64,000 nucleotides of DNA from Dirofilaria immitis (Eukaryota > Nematoda > Chromadorea > Rhabditida > Onchocercidae). Every line of letters begins with the position of its first letter. Positions within the stretch are counted from its first letter, which is position 1. A model generated the notes under the pieces. The model saw only the letters and a list, made by a program, of their open reading frames with translations, ran no database searches and was not told the origin of the DNA. Shown one piece after another: positions 1 to 12,448 of this stretch. The DNA lies in contig JAKNDB010000089.1 in assembly GCA_024305405.1 (NCBI GenBank), forward strand, positions 180,351 through 244,350, given 5' to 3'. Position numbers and translations under genes: made by a program.

Positions 1-521
1 TAATTAACACTTATACACAGTATATGATTTTTTAGGTGTTTTTTTTTTTGAGAGATAATAAAGTAAAAAACATTTCGTTTGTTATCAAAAGAAATTGTTA
101 TCAAAATCAAATCAGCAAGAGATGCCAAAAAAAAATATGGAGAAAATGACTTTTCAAATTTTTAAATAATAAAAATACGAATTAGAGAAAATTTGCTAAA
201 ATTTTAAAATGATTATCAACATAAATCAACTTATAATCATTTCCTATATGTTAACTAAAATTTTATAATTTTACCAAAAATTTTAACAAACTTTTTTCTA
301 AGTTTTTCCTAAAACAATAACAAATATTTACCAATTTCAAAACTTATTATATATATTCACAACTAATATTATAAATTGAAGTTATCCGTTATTCTGAAAA
401 GAGATAGAGTTTTGGAAGAACAAACATGATTGGAAAAAATTCTAAATCCTAAAAGATTGATTGAATATCTGTGACAAACGAAATAAACCTGTAAAAATGT
501 TTGTGATAAAATAAAACAAAC

Positions 522-1442
522 CTGTAAGATACCAAGTTTCATCTCGAGTTTACCAATTCCATCCTCAATCACAATAGCTTCTAAGCTTGCATGAATATGC
601 TCAGTAGCGAAGGTCATTATCTCTCTGGCAAAATTTCATAAATCATAATTCAGAACTAACTTTTTTTTTAATTCTTTATCAACTAAATTCTTATCTTTCA
701 AACACATTAGGGTAATAATTCCATATAAAGATAATTCCACATAAAAGATCATTCCACACTAAACGATCAGAACATGATTTGATTATAGCAGATAAAGAAT
801 TTAAAAATATTCAGTAATTTTTAGAAACAATATACTTCAAAATATTTATTTTATATTTACACAAGCTTTTGATCAAAATTGAAAGAAAAATTCAACCTAA
901 GAAAATTATCATTCTTTAAAAGATTTTGATAACAAAATTCAATAATTACTAGAACACTTACTTATCTTCTTTAAGATCATGAAGGACTTGTAAAATTCGT
1001 GGATGAGCAAGTGATGAAAGTTGTGAAATATCATATCGAATAAGATCAATTAAAGTAAGACGATTGCTACGTCCTAATCGTGTTGGCGCTTTGATATTAT
1101 TTTTCGATCAAAAATAAATATCGTTGAATCCTAAAGTATAATTTTCGAAATTTTATTTATTTATTTTAAGCCAATATTGAAATCCTTTACCTAAGTGAAT
1201 CAAATCAATCAAAAAGCCAATCAATATTGCTATCATATTATGTTTAAAAAATTTATCCTTATTATTTTCTAAACGAGAACCTTGCCTCCAGCGATACTTT
1301 TTGCTGAATATAATTTCAGTATCCAGCAATTGATCGTAAATTCAAACGATAATAGCAATTGCCAAGTGGTGTCATAAATGTTGCAACCGTTGAACTGGAT
1401 TCAGTCGGTGACGTTGTCGAAAATCGCTTTAATTTATTAATG
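522..1442 (-). CDS. SCYL2: SCYL2-type SCY1-like pseudokinase, N-terminal exons only (runs off the left edge)
   Basis: Three minus-strand exons encode the start of a SCY1-like pseudokinase: 1281-1442, 962-1130 and 522-624. Recognisable blocks in order are NKLKRF near the N-terminus, GYWKLYSAKSIAGGK (degenerate glycine loop), STIFIFDRK (beta-3 position), HPRILQVLHDLKED and FATEHIHASLEAI, matching the family pattern HPR(L/I)L-x-V-x-x-x-L and FxTE-x-x-x-ASL. SCYL2 proteins act in clathrin-dependent trafficking; that is family knowledge. Splice phases join cleanly (GGK|DST; DK|EIM). Two single-base losses break the frame, near 1317 (TGG read as TG) and at 1090-1092 (three T, four expected). The start codon was not found, so a 5' exon lies beyond 1442, and the rest of the gene lies left of base 1. 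SCYL1 fits less well because it lacks the FATE-ASL block. Confidence 0.72.
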
Positions 1443-2591
1443 CTATTAACTTAATTTTTATATTTCAACATTTTTTCCCTCAATTTAAATCTACAAGCTA
1501 ATTTCAATTCTGAATAATTGCAATGATATAATTTTAAATATTTATTTTATATTTGTTTATATTTCATATTAAAAATAAAATTTCAAAATTGCTTATATTT
1601 AAGCAAAAACTTTAAGATTTCAAATTTTCCAAAGAAAGAAAGATTTCTAAAAAAAAAAAAAACAAAAGTTTACAAAAAAATGCCATAAGATATATTTTCC
1701 ATTTTATGTTTTCTTTTTCGCAAAGAATACCAATCAAACTAAATTTAAAAAAAAATAAAAAAATGAGAAATTGATTCAAGAATAATCAATATATAATAAT
1801 ATTTATCTAAAAAAATAACTATGAAATTTAAATCAAAAGATAGAAATTTGAAATGTTTAAATTGAAGATCTATAGAAGCTATTAGTAGTAGGTATTAGAA
1901 TTTCATTTGATATATTTTTGATTTTAATACCTTTAAAAATCTCATAATAAAATATCTTGATCAATAATATCTCATACAATAGATATTTCATATTACAATT
2001 AATAATATAAACTTATTATTTGATTTAAATTATATTTCTACTTCATGATTAAATTATATCACTATCATTAGTCGAGAATTGAATTTAATTTTCATTTAAT
2101 CAAAATATAGCACTTATCGTGAAATGATGAAAAATTAAATCTTTGATGCTACCTTTTATGAATTAGTAAAATTTTTCCTCCTAATAGCAATAAAAAAACT
2201 TAAATTTTTTTTTCACTTATTAAAGGTAATTTTAATATGCAAAAAAATTGAATTAATAATTAATTGAATTTCAATATAAGCCAAAATTAGTAATTAATTG
2301 GATATAGAATTATTGATTTTTCTTTTTTTTATTATTATTATTTATATGAAATCTATTTAGGGATAAAAATTATAAGACATTTATTCAATTCTCCAGAACA
2401 ATTCGTCACATTCTTTTATTAATAAAATATTGAATTCAATCAAGTGGTTAAATAAAGTGTTTCTCTAAAAAAAAAAAAAAAAAAAACCATTCATTCTCGA
2501 TCTTGTCAGTCACGCATCAAGAATATGACAAAAGGAAAAATCTCGTTTTAAATTAATAAAAATGCAGCCAAATTTTAATTTTTTTTTTTTT

Positions 2592-3545
2592 TTAAATAGC
2601 AAAAGCAAAAATGTTTAGCTGATATTTTAATATTTGTCTTTCAATTCTCAAGTGAATTGCATGAAAATGTTTGATTTTTCTTTTTTTTTTTTTTGCAATT
2701 ATTGTTGATGAAATTTGGTAGGAATCAATAAAAGACAAAATGAAATGTTTGTGAAAATTTTTTTCAATGTTGAGTAAACTTAGTAATTTGTAGTTTTTAC
2801 AGAAAATAATTCTATTTACGATTATCCTAATTCTATTTGCAATTATTCCTAGGACAAAATTGATTATGATTCTCATACTACAAATTGATTCGATAAGTTT
2901 GCATAGTATTTTAAAATTTTTAGAATTTATTTTCAAAAAGAAAATTATTGAAAATTTGCTTCCAATTATAACTTTTTCATCAATAGCGCAATAATTCGCT
3001 ACATAATACCAATTGTCGTTTAGCAATTTAAAAACAAAGATTAAAATAAAAACAAATGATAAAAATCATATCAATTCATTGATAGGAAATTAGAGTAACA
3101 AAAAAAAAAAAAAAAAAGTATTCATACTATTATTGGCAATTAGTTTTAAAATTTTGAATTTAACAATCGAAAGACATAGAAACTCATATTTTTGGCTCAT
3201 TAAAATTAGCTTATCATTAAATATAATAATGAAATCGTTGTCACGACAACTAAATGCATATTTTACTTGCTCGGGAAGATTGAGATAATAATTAGCAGAA
3301 AGCATACAAATATTTCATCTTAAAATTATGATTTACTACTACTGACCATTAATGGCATGTATCAAGAGGAATTCTATAGTTTCAAATAATTGGCGTATAT
3401 TTGAAAGATTAACAAAATTTTCAAATATATTATTCTCGATTTGCAGAATAGTTGTTGCAGTAGAAATCATTTCCTCTAACATATTCTCTAGATTAGTTTA
3501 TTCTAATTTTACTGATATAAAAATTTTTAAAACCATATTTTGCTA
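2592..3545 (-). other. Cluster of unassigned coding-like open frames (possible unknown or decayed gene)
   Basis: Three open stretches lie in tandem on the minus strand: about 3344-3500 (reads ENMLEEMISTATTILQIE, then IRQLFETIEFLLIHAING), 3090-3305 (with NLPEQVKYAFSCRDND) and 2592-3026 (144 codons, starting MLNDNWYYVANYC). The last is the longest open frame in the window outside recognised exons. With this base composition such a length is unlikely by chance but not excluded. I recognise no domain. A pyrimidine-rich acceptor-like site, CTTCCCGAG, precedes the second stretch. The late part contains low-complexity lysine codons from A-runs. This could be a decayed gene, a gene broken by base losses, or chance. 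Confidence 0.2.
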
Positions 3546-6500
3546 AAATATTCGATAAGAAAAAAATGAGTTAGATATCATTTCTGTTTATTGATATTTA
3601 CTATTTTGAACTAATCATTAGGATATGTAAAAAAGCCAAAATATTGCCAAAAATAATAGCTAATCTTGAAATTAAAATCAATATCTTAAAATCAAATTTG
3701 CCAAATTAAGAAATTTTCAACATTATTCGCAAAATATTCAAATTATTGCATTTATAAATTTCAAACTATCATCCTACATTAATATGAACTAAGAAAAAAA
3801 GGAAGAAAAGAAAGAAAGCGAAATGAAAAAGCTAAAATTCTTTCGTTCAAACAATTTTTGCATTTGCAAATTTGATTTAATAGAGAATTTGAAAAAAATG
3901 AATGAAATATTTTTTTCTCATAAAATGCATTTTTGAAATCCTAAAAATCAAAGAATGAAAAAACGAAAAAAAGGAAAAAAACCTGCATAAGTAGTTGTTG
4001 TCGTTGTATGATGATGAAAATTGTCGATTAAATTACTCATTAGAACATTATTATTATTCAAATGTATATATGTATGAAAAATAATTTTTGATGCATCGAA
4101 TATTTATTTAATTGAGGGACGAAGAAGGTAGTGTTATTGAAAAATGGAGTAAAAATAGAAGGCAAAAATGAATAATAATTAAAAATGTCTTTGATGAAAT
4201 GATTGAGATTGCATCATTCGTTCGTTAAGCCACATTCTCGTATGTATCTAAAAGTTTCATCTGAAAACTTTCATAATATTTGCTATTTGTTAGTAAATTT
4301 TTACGGCTATTGAAAAGCGAAAAAAAAAGAGCTAATTTCATCGTAAGAATAATCAGTAATCGAATGAATCAAAACTAATAACTCATGAAAAAAAAAATTA
4401 TATCACAAGAATAACTAGTAATCTGAAGGAAGAAATGATATTATAACTTTTATTTATAACATTTATTTCGAATATAATAAAGACGATGAACAGATTTTTG
4501 ATAGAATTCAATTGATTAGTTTGATTGCTAGATTGAAGATTCAATAGATTTCTTGGTTATTTGATTTCTTCAAAAATTTGCTAACATCAATTTGAAAAGT
4601 TCGAAAATGCGAATCTATCGTTTATCATTATAATATGACATATCATCATATATTATTATAATAATAATTGAAATGCTACCAATTTTAAATCTGTATAAAA
4701 AACTAATCACTAAATTAGTAATTGAAACTTTTTTAAAAATGTTGGTTATCATCTCTCTGATTAATTCCATTCGAACTTATTCTTTGACCTTTGGTCGATA
4801 ATAAAAACAATATTTACTAATTATATCATATATGATGAAAAAAAATCAGATAGCGATTTCTGTAAAGAAACATTTCGGACGAGTGAAGGAAAAAAAGTCT
4901 TCTCAATCATTTTTGAAGATGAACCTATTTTTTCTTCAACAAAAGTTTTCAGCTTATTATATTACACACTGGATTCTGATTATCAGTATCAATCATTTTG
5001 AATAATTCTATTGCCATATTGATGAAATCATAATCTCATAATTTTATCATCATATAAAACTATTTAATTTTTGAATGATTATGTGATTCTATTTAGCCTT
5101 GATAGATATTATTATCTCTCATGAAGAACAATATTATAATTTTATAGTTTTGCTAGAAATGTATGAGACTTAAATTTTTGCCTCAAATTGGTTAAGTTTA
5201 AGTTAGGCCAAACATTACCTAAAATATTGCTTTAACAGATAATAATTAAAAATCTAAAAATTTTTTTAAACTTTTTTATCCTTCCCTTAATCGAAATAGC
5301 ATGCAATGTTGAAAAATATAAGTAAGTATTAAATGGCGTAGAAAGAAAAATTAGGTAGAATAGAGCAAAACGGAAAAAGAAAAGCTGATATTCTTTTTTA
5401 CTGGGCCTTTTATTCCTTTACTTGGCCTCAAAATCTCTATTCCAAACATCTCATGCATTTTAAATCAATGAGCTCTTCGCACTTACAATTTGCAGCAAAA
5501 TGCTTTTATTGAAAGTTGCCTCCTCACTCTAAGCACTTTTAAAATTAATGCTCCTTTATTCATTTGTTTCTTTCTTTAGCTTTTTCCATATAAAATCATT
5601 TTTATCTATATCACCAGATCGCTAATAAATCGCAAATCATTCGATTAGAAGAAATTACGCAACAGCAGTAAACCATTATTTTGATAAAATTTAATTCGAA
5701 AATAGTAAAGTGAATTTATGAAAGATAAGTGAAATTATTGAGAAAAAAGTTCATAAAGTATTTAAAAATAACTAAATCTCGAAATAGATTATTCCTGATA
5801 ACCTGAAAATGCATATTTATTTTTTTGTCTAAAATTTATTTATAATCTATCTCAATATATTATAAATATATTTTTGCCAAAGATAAAGATATTTTGATAA
5901 AAGTAAAATCTCACAAAAAAATCAAACAAAAAAATTGATATATGAATTGATAATAAAAAAAAATAAATCAGTAAATAGTAAACTATAAAAAAAGTGATAA
6001 CTAAAAATTAATATATGAATTGATAACAAAAAAATAAATCAGTAAATAGTAAGCTATTGATAACTTTCAAAATAAAATATCACCAAAGCAATTTACATCG
6101 TCCAAGAAACGATGAATACGAATATTATCAATGATAAATTTGCGACATTTCCTCTTTTGCTTTTTTTTCAAATATTCCATCGCTTCAATAATCGCATTTT
6201 TTTTTAATCAAAAAAATAAAAATAAAATTGATAATATTCAAAGAATAAAAATGATTGCAGAAAAAAGATTAATCTAATCGGATCATATAAACGTATTTTC
6301 AATCGAATGTGATTAATAAAAATTAAATTTTAACCTTTTTGTCTTTTTCTTTAAAAAGAAAAGAAGTTCTAATTACAAATTAAACTTATCATTTTTTTGA
6401 AATGAATGAAATAGTTGTCATGTGGAAAAAAAAACTTTGATATTGCAAATCATTTTTACTAAACAATGATAAAATATCAATGATAAACTTTCTTGTTCCA

Positions 6501-8844
6501 TTACAAAATGCTTATAAATAGTTATTAGTTTCAAAAACAACAAAACAAAAAGAATTTAAGTCTATTTTAAAAAAAGAATGAACATAGACTGATATGTGAG
6601 AGTAGGAATGATTAGGAAAAGTTTTTTCAAAAATGCACTTTCAAGTTCATTTCAATTCAATTATAGTTATGAATTATTCTGAATAAATATCTCTTTGAAG
6701 ATTAGTAAAATGGCCAAAGAAATTTTTATCAATTTTTAGTATTTAATAAAATAAATTTTCATATTTGCCGATGTTACCCTTTGTTTGAAAAAGATTACCT
6801 AATCAATTTGAACAGATAATGAAAAAGTACAAAAGATAGCGAAAACAAAAAAAAAAATGATACGATTAGATAAATATGCTCTAAATTAAATAAACTTATC
6901 ATTAATTGAAAAATTTAATTATTTATATAATTTGTAATAGTTCATTAATTAAGAATATTTTTGAAAAATTTTTTAAATACTTTTTATTTTTTGCTGCTTT
7001 CATCAATATTAGAGTAAATCGATATCTTTTAGATATATTACGGTATTAGGCTTAATTAAAAATAATCTGGTTGATGAATGAAAGAATAAATGGCTATTCT
7101 CATTAGGGAGTTCATGCAGATAATAGTAAGCTTTGACTAGGTCTTATAATCAAAAACAATATTGATTAATTTTAATTTATTGATAACATCTATTACAGAA
7201 TGTTTTGTTAAAAATTCTTGTTATTATCACATTTCTTTCTTGCTACGAATAATAAAGTGATAAAAATTCTTATCTCATTATTTGTTCAAAAAAAAAACAA
7301 AAAAGTTTTCCGAAATTATTTCTGAAACTTTTACATTTTTTGCATTACTATTAAAAATATTATAGAAATGTATGTTTTAGTAAAAGATCGATAATATTTG
7401 TTATTTCTTAAATTAATCAATTGTTGTTACAAATGAAAGTAATGAAAATGAGAAATTTTAAATTAACCATTGCGGCGATAAAATCCATTTGAAAATTTTA
7501 AAATTGATTAATCGATTGATTAGATTTATATGATGGAAATAAATTTCAAATAGTTCAAAAATTCACAAATTTTATCGGACATTGTGAAACGTTTCAAATA
7601 TCACAAATGATATCATAAATATTTTTTGAAAAAAATTGAAGATGAAAGGAATGAGATGCACATTTGAATGATGCATGAATGAGAAATAAAATTAGAAATT
7701 TGTTTTTTGAAATAATTTCAAACATTTCATAATTTTAAAATACTTTTAAAAAAATTGCAACCAAAAATTGAATTTCAAATTAGCACTAATTTTTCTGAAA
7801 ACAACAAATATATTAAAATGTAAACAGAAAAAAAAATGAGTTACTAACTAAGCGAATCAAAAATACTTTCATATTTTTGCAACAAAAATAGATAATAAAT
7901 TTTGTAGAAAAGAATGAAAGCTTTTTTTTTTGCATATGAAATTTACAATAAATATCAAAACATATACTATGCGTTAACAATTTTATTTCAATAATTATTC
8001 TCTAAAAATTTTTGATTTCATTTTTCCCATTTATTTATATTTGTAAAAGAAATTTATTTTGTTGCTAAATAAAAATTTTTTACTAACTTTGATAATTCTC
8101 GAAATAAACAGAAAGTATAAAAATATGGTTTAAATAGTCAAAAGATAACAAATGTGAAAAAATAAAATAGAAAAAAAACGAAAAAATAAAGTGATCAAGG
8201 TATATACTATGTGCGTCATTTAGCATCGTAAACAACATTAGCTATTCTTATTTTTTTTTTTAAAAAAAAGAACGAAAAAACTTTCGAAAATTCTCGAATA
8301 ATAAAAAAAATCCATGCATTAACATTTATTTATTTATTTATTCATCATTTATACAACTATAATAATAACTAAAATATGTATTCGTTAACTCTAAGATGTG
8401 CAGTAAAATTTTAAGAATAACTTGTGAATTTAAATTTGCCATAAAAAATTAAGAAAAGAAATTAAAAAAAAAAAGAACGAAAGAATAAAAACTTTTTTTT
8501 GAATAATTTTTCAATTTGCTTATAATAATAATTTAGGAAAGAAAATGAATTACAATGAAAAAAAAAAAAAAAGAAAAGAAAAGAAATTTGAATAAAAAAA
8601 TTAGCCAACTATTAAATGAAGGAACAAAATTTTTCATCGATCATTTCGATCATTTATTATTTATTTGTTTTTCCTTTTTTTTTTGCATTTTATTCGTTCT
8701 TAGCTATAAAATTAGTTAAAATAAAAAATATATTATCGCTATTGATTATTTTTGTAACATATAAATCCTAAAAATGACAGTATGCAACGCTTCGTTACTA
8801 TTACTATCATTTCAATTACCGAATACTTAATATAATATTTTGTA

Positions 8845-9029
8845 TAAGATATAAATTCCTAAAATGATAATAGTAATGTTAGTGATAGCAAACAGTGTTA
8901 TTACATACTCTTATTTTAGAAATTTATATCTTAGAATAATCAAATCGTATTATAATTGAATGCGCGATAATTGTAATAACAATGGAAAAGCAGTAACGGT
9001 ATATTACCGTTCCATCATTATTACAATTA
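8845..9029. repeat. Nested inverted repeats (fold-back / MITE-like)
   Basis: Arms at 8845-8865 and 8913-8933 are 21 bp inverted repeats with one mismatch, flanking about 47 bp. Directly next to them, 8968-8985 pairs with 9012-9029 around a perfect 7+7 bp palindrome (AACGGTA-TAT-TACCGTT, 8995-9011), the left side carrying a 9-base insertion. A further direct copy of the first arm's end begins at 8761. No coding capacity was seen. Confidence 0.5.
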
Positions 9030-9477
9030 CCGTACCACTTAGTAGCAATTACTATAATATAAAAAAATTTATTTAAAAAATTTGAAGAAAAAATGTCAAA
9101 TTTCATTTAATAGTGCTCAAATTTTAATTTAAACCATTTACCTTACTGTTCAATAGGTTTTTATTTGTTTTTTTTTTTGCTTTCTGTTCTACAAAGTGTT
9201 ATTTATCATTTGTGTTTTTCGTTTCTCTCTTCTAATCAAACATATCAATAAATATTGACTTTTTTACAACATTCTCTCAAGGTTTATTTTGCATAAATAG
9301 TAAAAAGAGCATAAAAAGAGAAAGAGAAAGGGCGAGAGAGAGAGAGCGGAATATTTCGAGAATGAAATAGAAGGTTTGAAAAAATTGAAAACAAATAGGT
9401 TTAACGCGACAGAGCTTATTCGACAAACATATTTCTATAAAATTATTTAAAGATGATCGTATGTTATATAATGAATG

Positions 9478-9521
<44 letters not shown>
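9478..9521. repeat. GATA tetranucleotide microsatellite
   Basis: About 11 perfect GATA units, continuing into a short AAAT run. Likely length-polymorphic. Confidence 0.95.
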
Positions 9522-9522
<1 letters not shown>

Positions 9523-12448
9523 ATAAATAAATTGATAAATGGATAGAATGGATGGATGAATTGGATAAACTAAGATATTGACGAATATAAAATGATAGCT
9601 TTAGTTGTTACTTTAATTGGTTACATCGTATGGCATGTGATTATCAACATCTGTCTGTTGATAATATATATTCATCATATTTACAGATATAGATATCTTG
9701 TTTAATTAACTCATATGAAATATGATATAAGCTTTTATTGAAATATGACAATTATTTCAAACTTAATTAAGTAAAAACAGCATAGTATGATTAAAAAAAA
9801 AAACAAAAAAAGAGGGCAAAATCTAATATTCATAATAATATGTTATGATAATTTTCAGATATGTTTGATGATTCATATAATATTTTTAATGATTATAATT
9901 TATAGCAATGAAATAATATTTTCTCTGAATCATAATAATAATAATACATCACAATAATATTTAATTTTAATATGCCATGATTATTTTATTTCTAATAAAA
10001 ATTATTTGATAATATATATATATAGATGATTAGATAATATATAATTATAATCATTAAATATTTTTATGAATTGGAAAATAAGAAAATTAGGAATAATGAG
10101 CAAACAATTGCTAGCAAATCATTCTGATATACATATATATGGAAAGGAATAATGTTGATACGTAATCATTGTATTGATAGGAAAATTTATTTTCGATAAT
10201 AGCAAAGTTTAAAATATATTCAAAATTTTCTCATTTATTTTGATTCAATTTGATAAATTCTAAATGGAATAGAATTGAAATAATGATGCTTAATTTTAGC
10301 CAATATTTCTTGTAATGTTTTAATAAAATTGCAAAATAGCAAACGGACAAATTCTCTTCATTATACAATTTTTTACTATAATATTTCAAAAATACCATTT
10401 TGTAAATATTAAAATGAAAAAAAAAATTCCATCTCTTACATTTTATTCAAAAGAATCAAATTACAAACAGATATAAAGAAAAGATAAGTTAAAAAAAAAA
10501 AAAAAAGAAAAGCTATAATTATCGTTTATTAAAAATTTTCTTGCACTTTATAAAAAATTCGATGCATATAAAATGTATCGAAGAATTGTAAAAAGTTTAA
10601 AAATTCTTTTAGTACAATTAAAATGTAAGTAATATTTTACATATAAAAAAAAATGTTGAGAATTTTTTTTAGAAAAGAAATAGTTGTGATGAAAAAAAGT
10701 TGTCATATTTTTTATATCTATAGAATTTTGCTATCATTATCCATCCATTCTTTCCTTTCGATAAAATGAACCAATATTTATTTCACAGGTTAAAAATATA
10801 TCAGATAAGGATGTTTATTTTTTTTTTTTTAATTTAATCTTTTAATTATGCATAGCTGCATGAAGATATAATTATTGCTTATTCAATTTTTTCTTTCATT
10901 TATCATTTATATTAAATTTTTTAAAAAATTTCTTCCATATTCATCATATGCTTCATTAATATATTTAAGTAAGAAAATTACTGATTGTCAATATATCTAA
11001 ATAGGAAAATTACTGATTATCAATATATAAAATTACTGAATCCAATTTAATTTAGTATGGAATTTTGTCAAAACTACAATATAGTAATTTAATATAAACA
11101 AAAAGTTTCCAAAATATTCACCTATTTTCTTCTTCTTTTAAGATCGATGCGCAAATTTGAAAAAAAAAAAAAACGAAAAAATCTTACAACTTACTCTATC
11201 ACGCAAATCTAACACTTAATGTATCTAAATTCTCGAATCAAAAAATTTTTCTACGTTAAAATATTCAAGACTAAATAGATTTTAATCTAAGAATTTATTT
11301 ATCATCAGAATTACGATGATCGCAATTGATTGTACTGAAGAATTAAGCAAGAAAAAAATAAAAATATATAAATTAATGGTTAATTCTGAAGATTTTATGC
11401 AATTTCATTTGAAAATTAGATTTTTTTAGATATGATAAAATTTATTGCTATCAATCAATAAATATTTTGTATGATAAGAGCTTTTAAAAATTTTAGTGAT
11501 AATATTGAAGCATATATTATCAATATTGTGAGTTAAAAATAAAAATCAAATATCAAAATCAGCAACAAAAACGATCAATAATTCCATTTTATTCGAGCAT
11601 TAAATTATTTATTTACACAGGAATAGTTTCAATGATCGTGTCTTATATTGTAAGGCAAAAATAAGCTTATATTCAGCTTATCAATAATTGTATTTTATTT
11701 TAGGCTTATCATAACATTTGGCCATATTTAATGATATGCATTTATTTATGCTTTATATTATGCCTTTAGCATATTTGTAATTTGCTATGAACTTTTGACA
11801 TTTAATAAACTATTATAAACAAAATTATTGCAACGGAATTAGTAATTAATCAATTCCAATTTAAAATAATAACTTAATTATTACATGAAATAATATTCAG
11901 CAAAACATTAATATATATATATATATACATACATATGCGTAATACAATTGATATGAGGAAAAGGAATTTGATTATTTGAATACTTTGCAAAATCATCATT
12001 AAATTTATTCCTGTAAATCAAATGAATTTCAAGAGAAAAAAACAAAAAAAGAAAAAAAATTCGATATTACAATGATAAAGTCCCAGCAGCAGCATTAGCA
12101 ACAATAGGAGAATTTTAAATTTATCATAAACAACGCACTATGTTAATCTGAAATTTTTGATATAATTATTTTGTATCATTAAGGCTTTTCAAAAAAAAAA
12201 AAGAAAAAAAAGCAAACAAAAATCCGATTGATTTTATGATTGAAAAATGAAAATGTAAATTTAACGATTTTTAATCAATTATCTTATGCAACCAACGTGT
12301 TAATTAAATTTACATTCATTCATTATCAAAGGATAAAAATGAACATAAATGAATCGTTTGATTAAATTTGATGTAGAAATTATGAGAGCATCAAGAATGA
12401 TATCTTAAAAATAATCTTACCTTTTGCTTCAATATATCAGATGAATTT

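Larger units (their letters stand above)
1443..12420. other. Gene-poor AT-rich interval
   Basis: About 11 kb between the SCYL2-like gene and the SK channel gene. I found no exon with recognisable homology on either strand. It contains the unexplained open frames at 2592-3545, a fold-back element at 8845-9029, a GATA microsatellite at 9478-9521 and many A/T homopolymers. The 3' end of the SK transcript probably extends a short way into its right edge. Confidence 0.6.
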
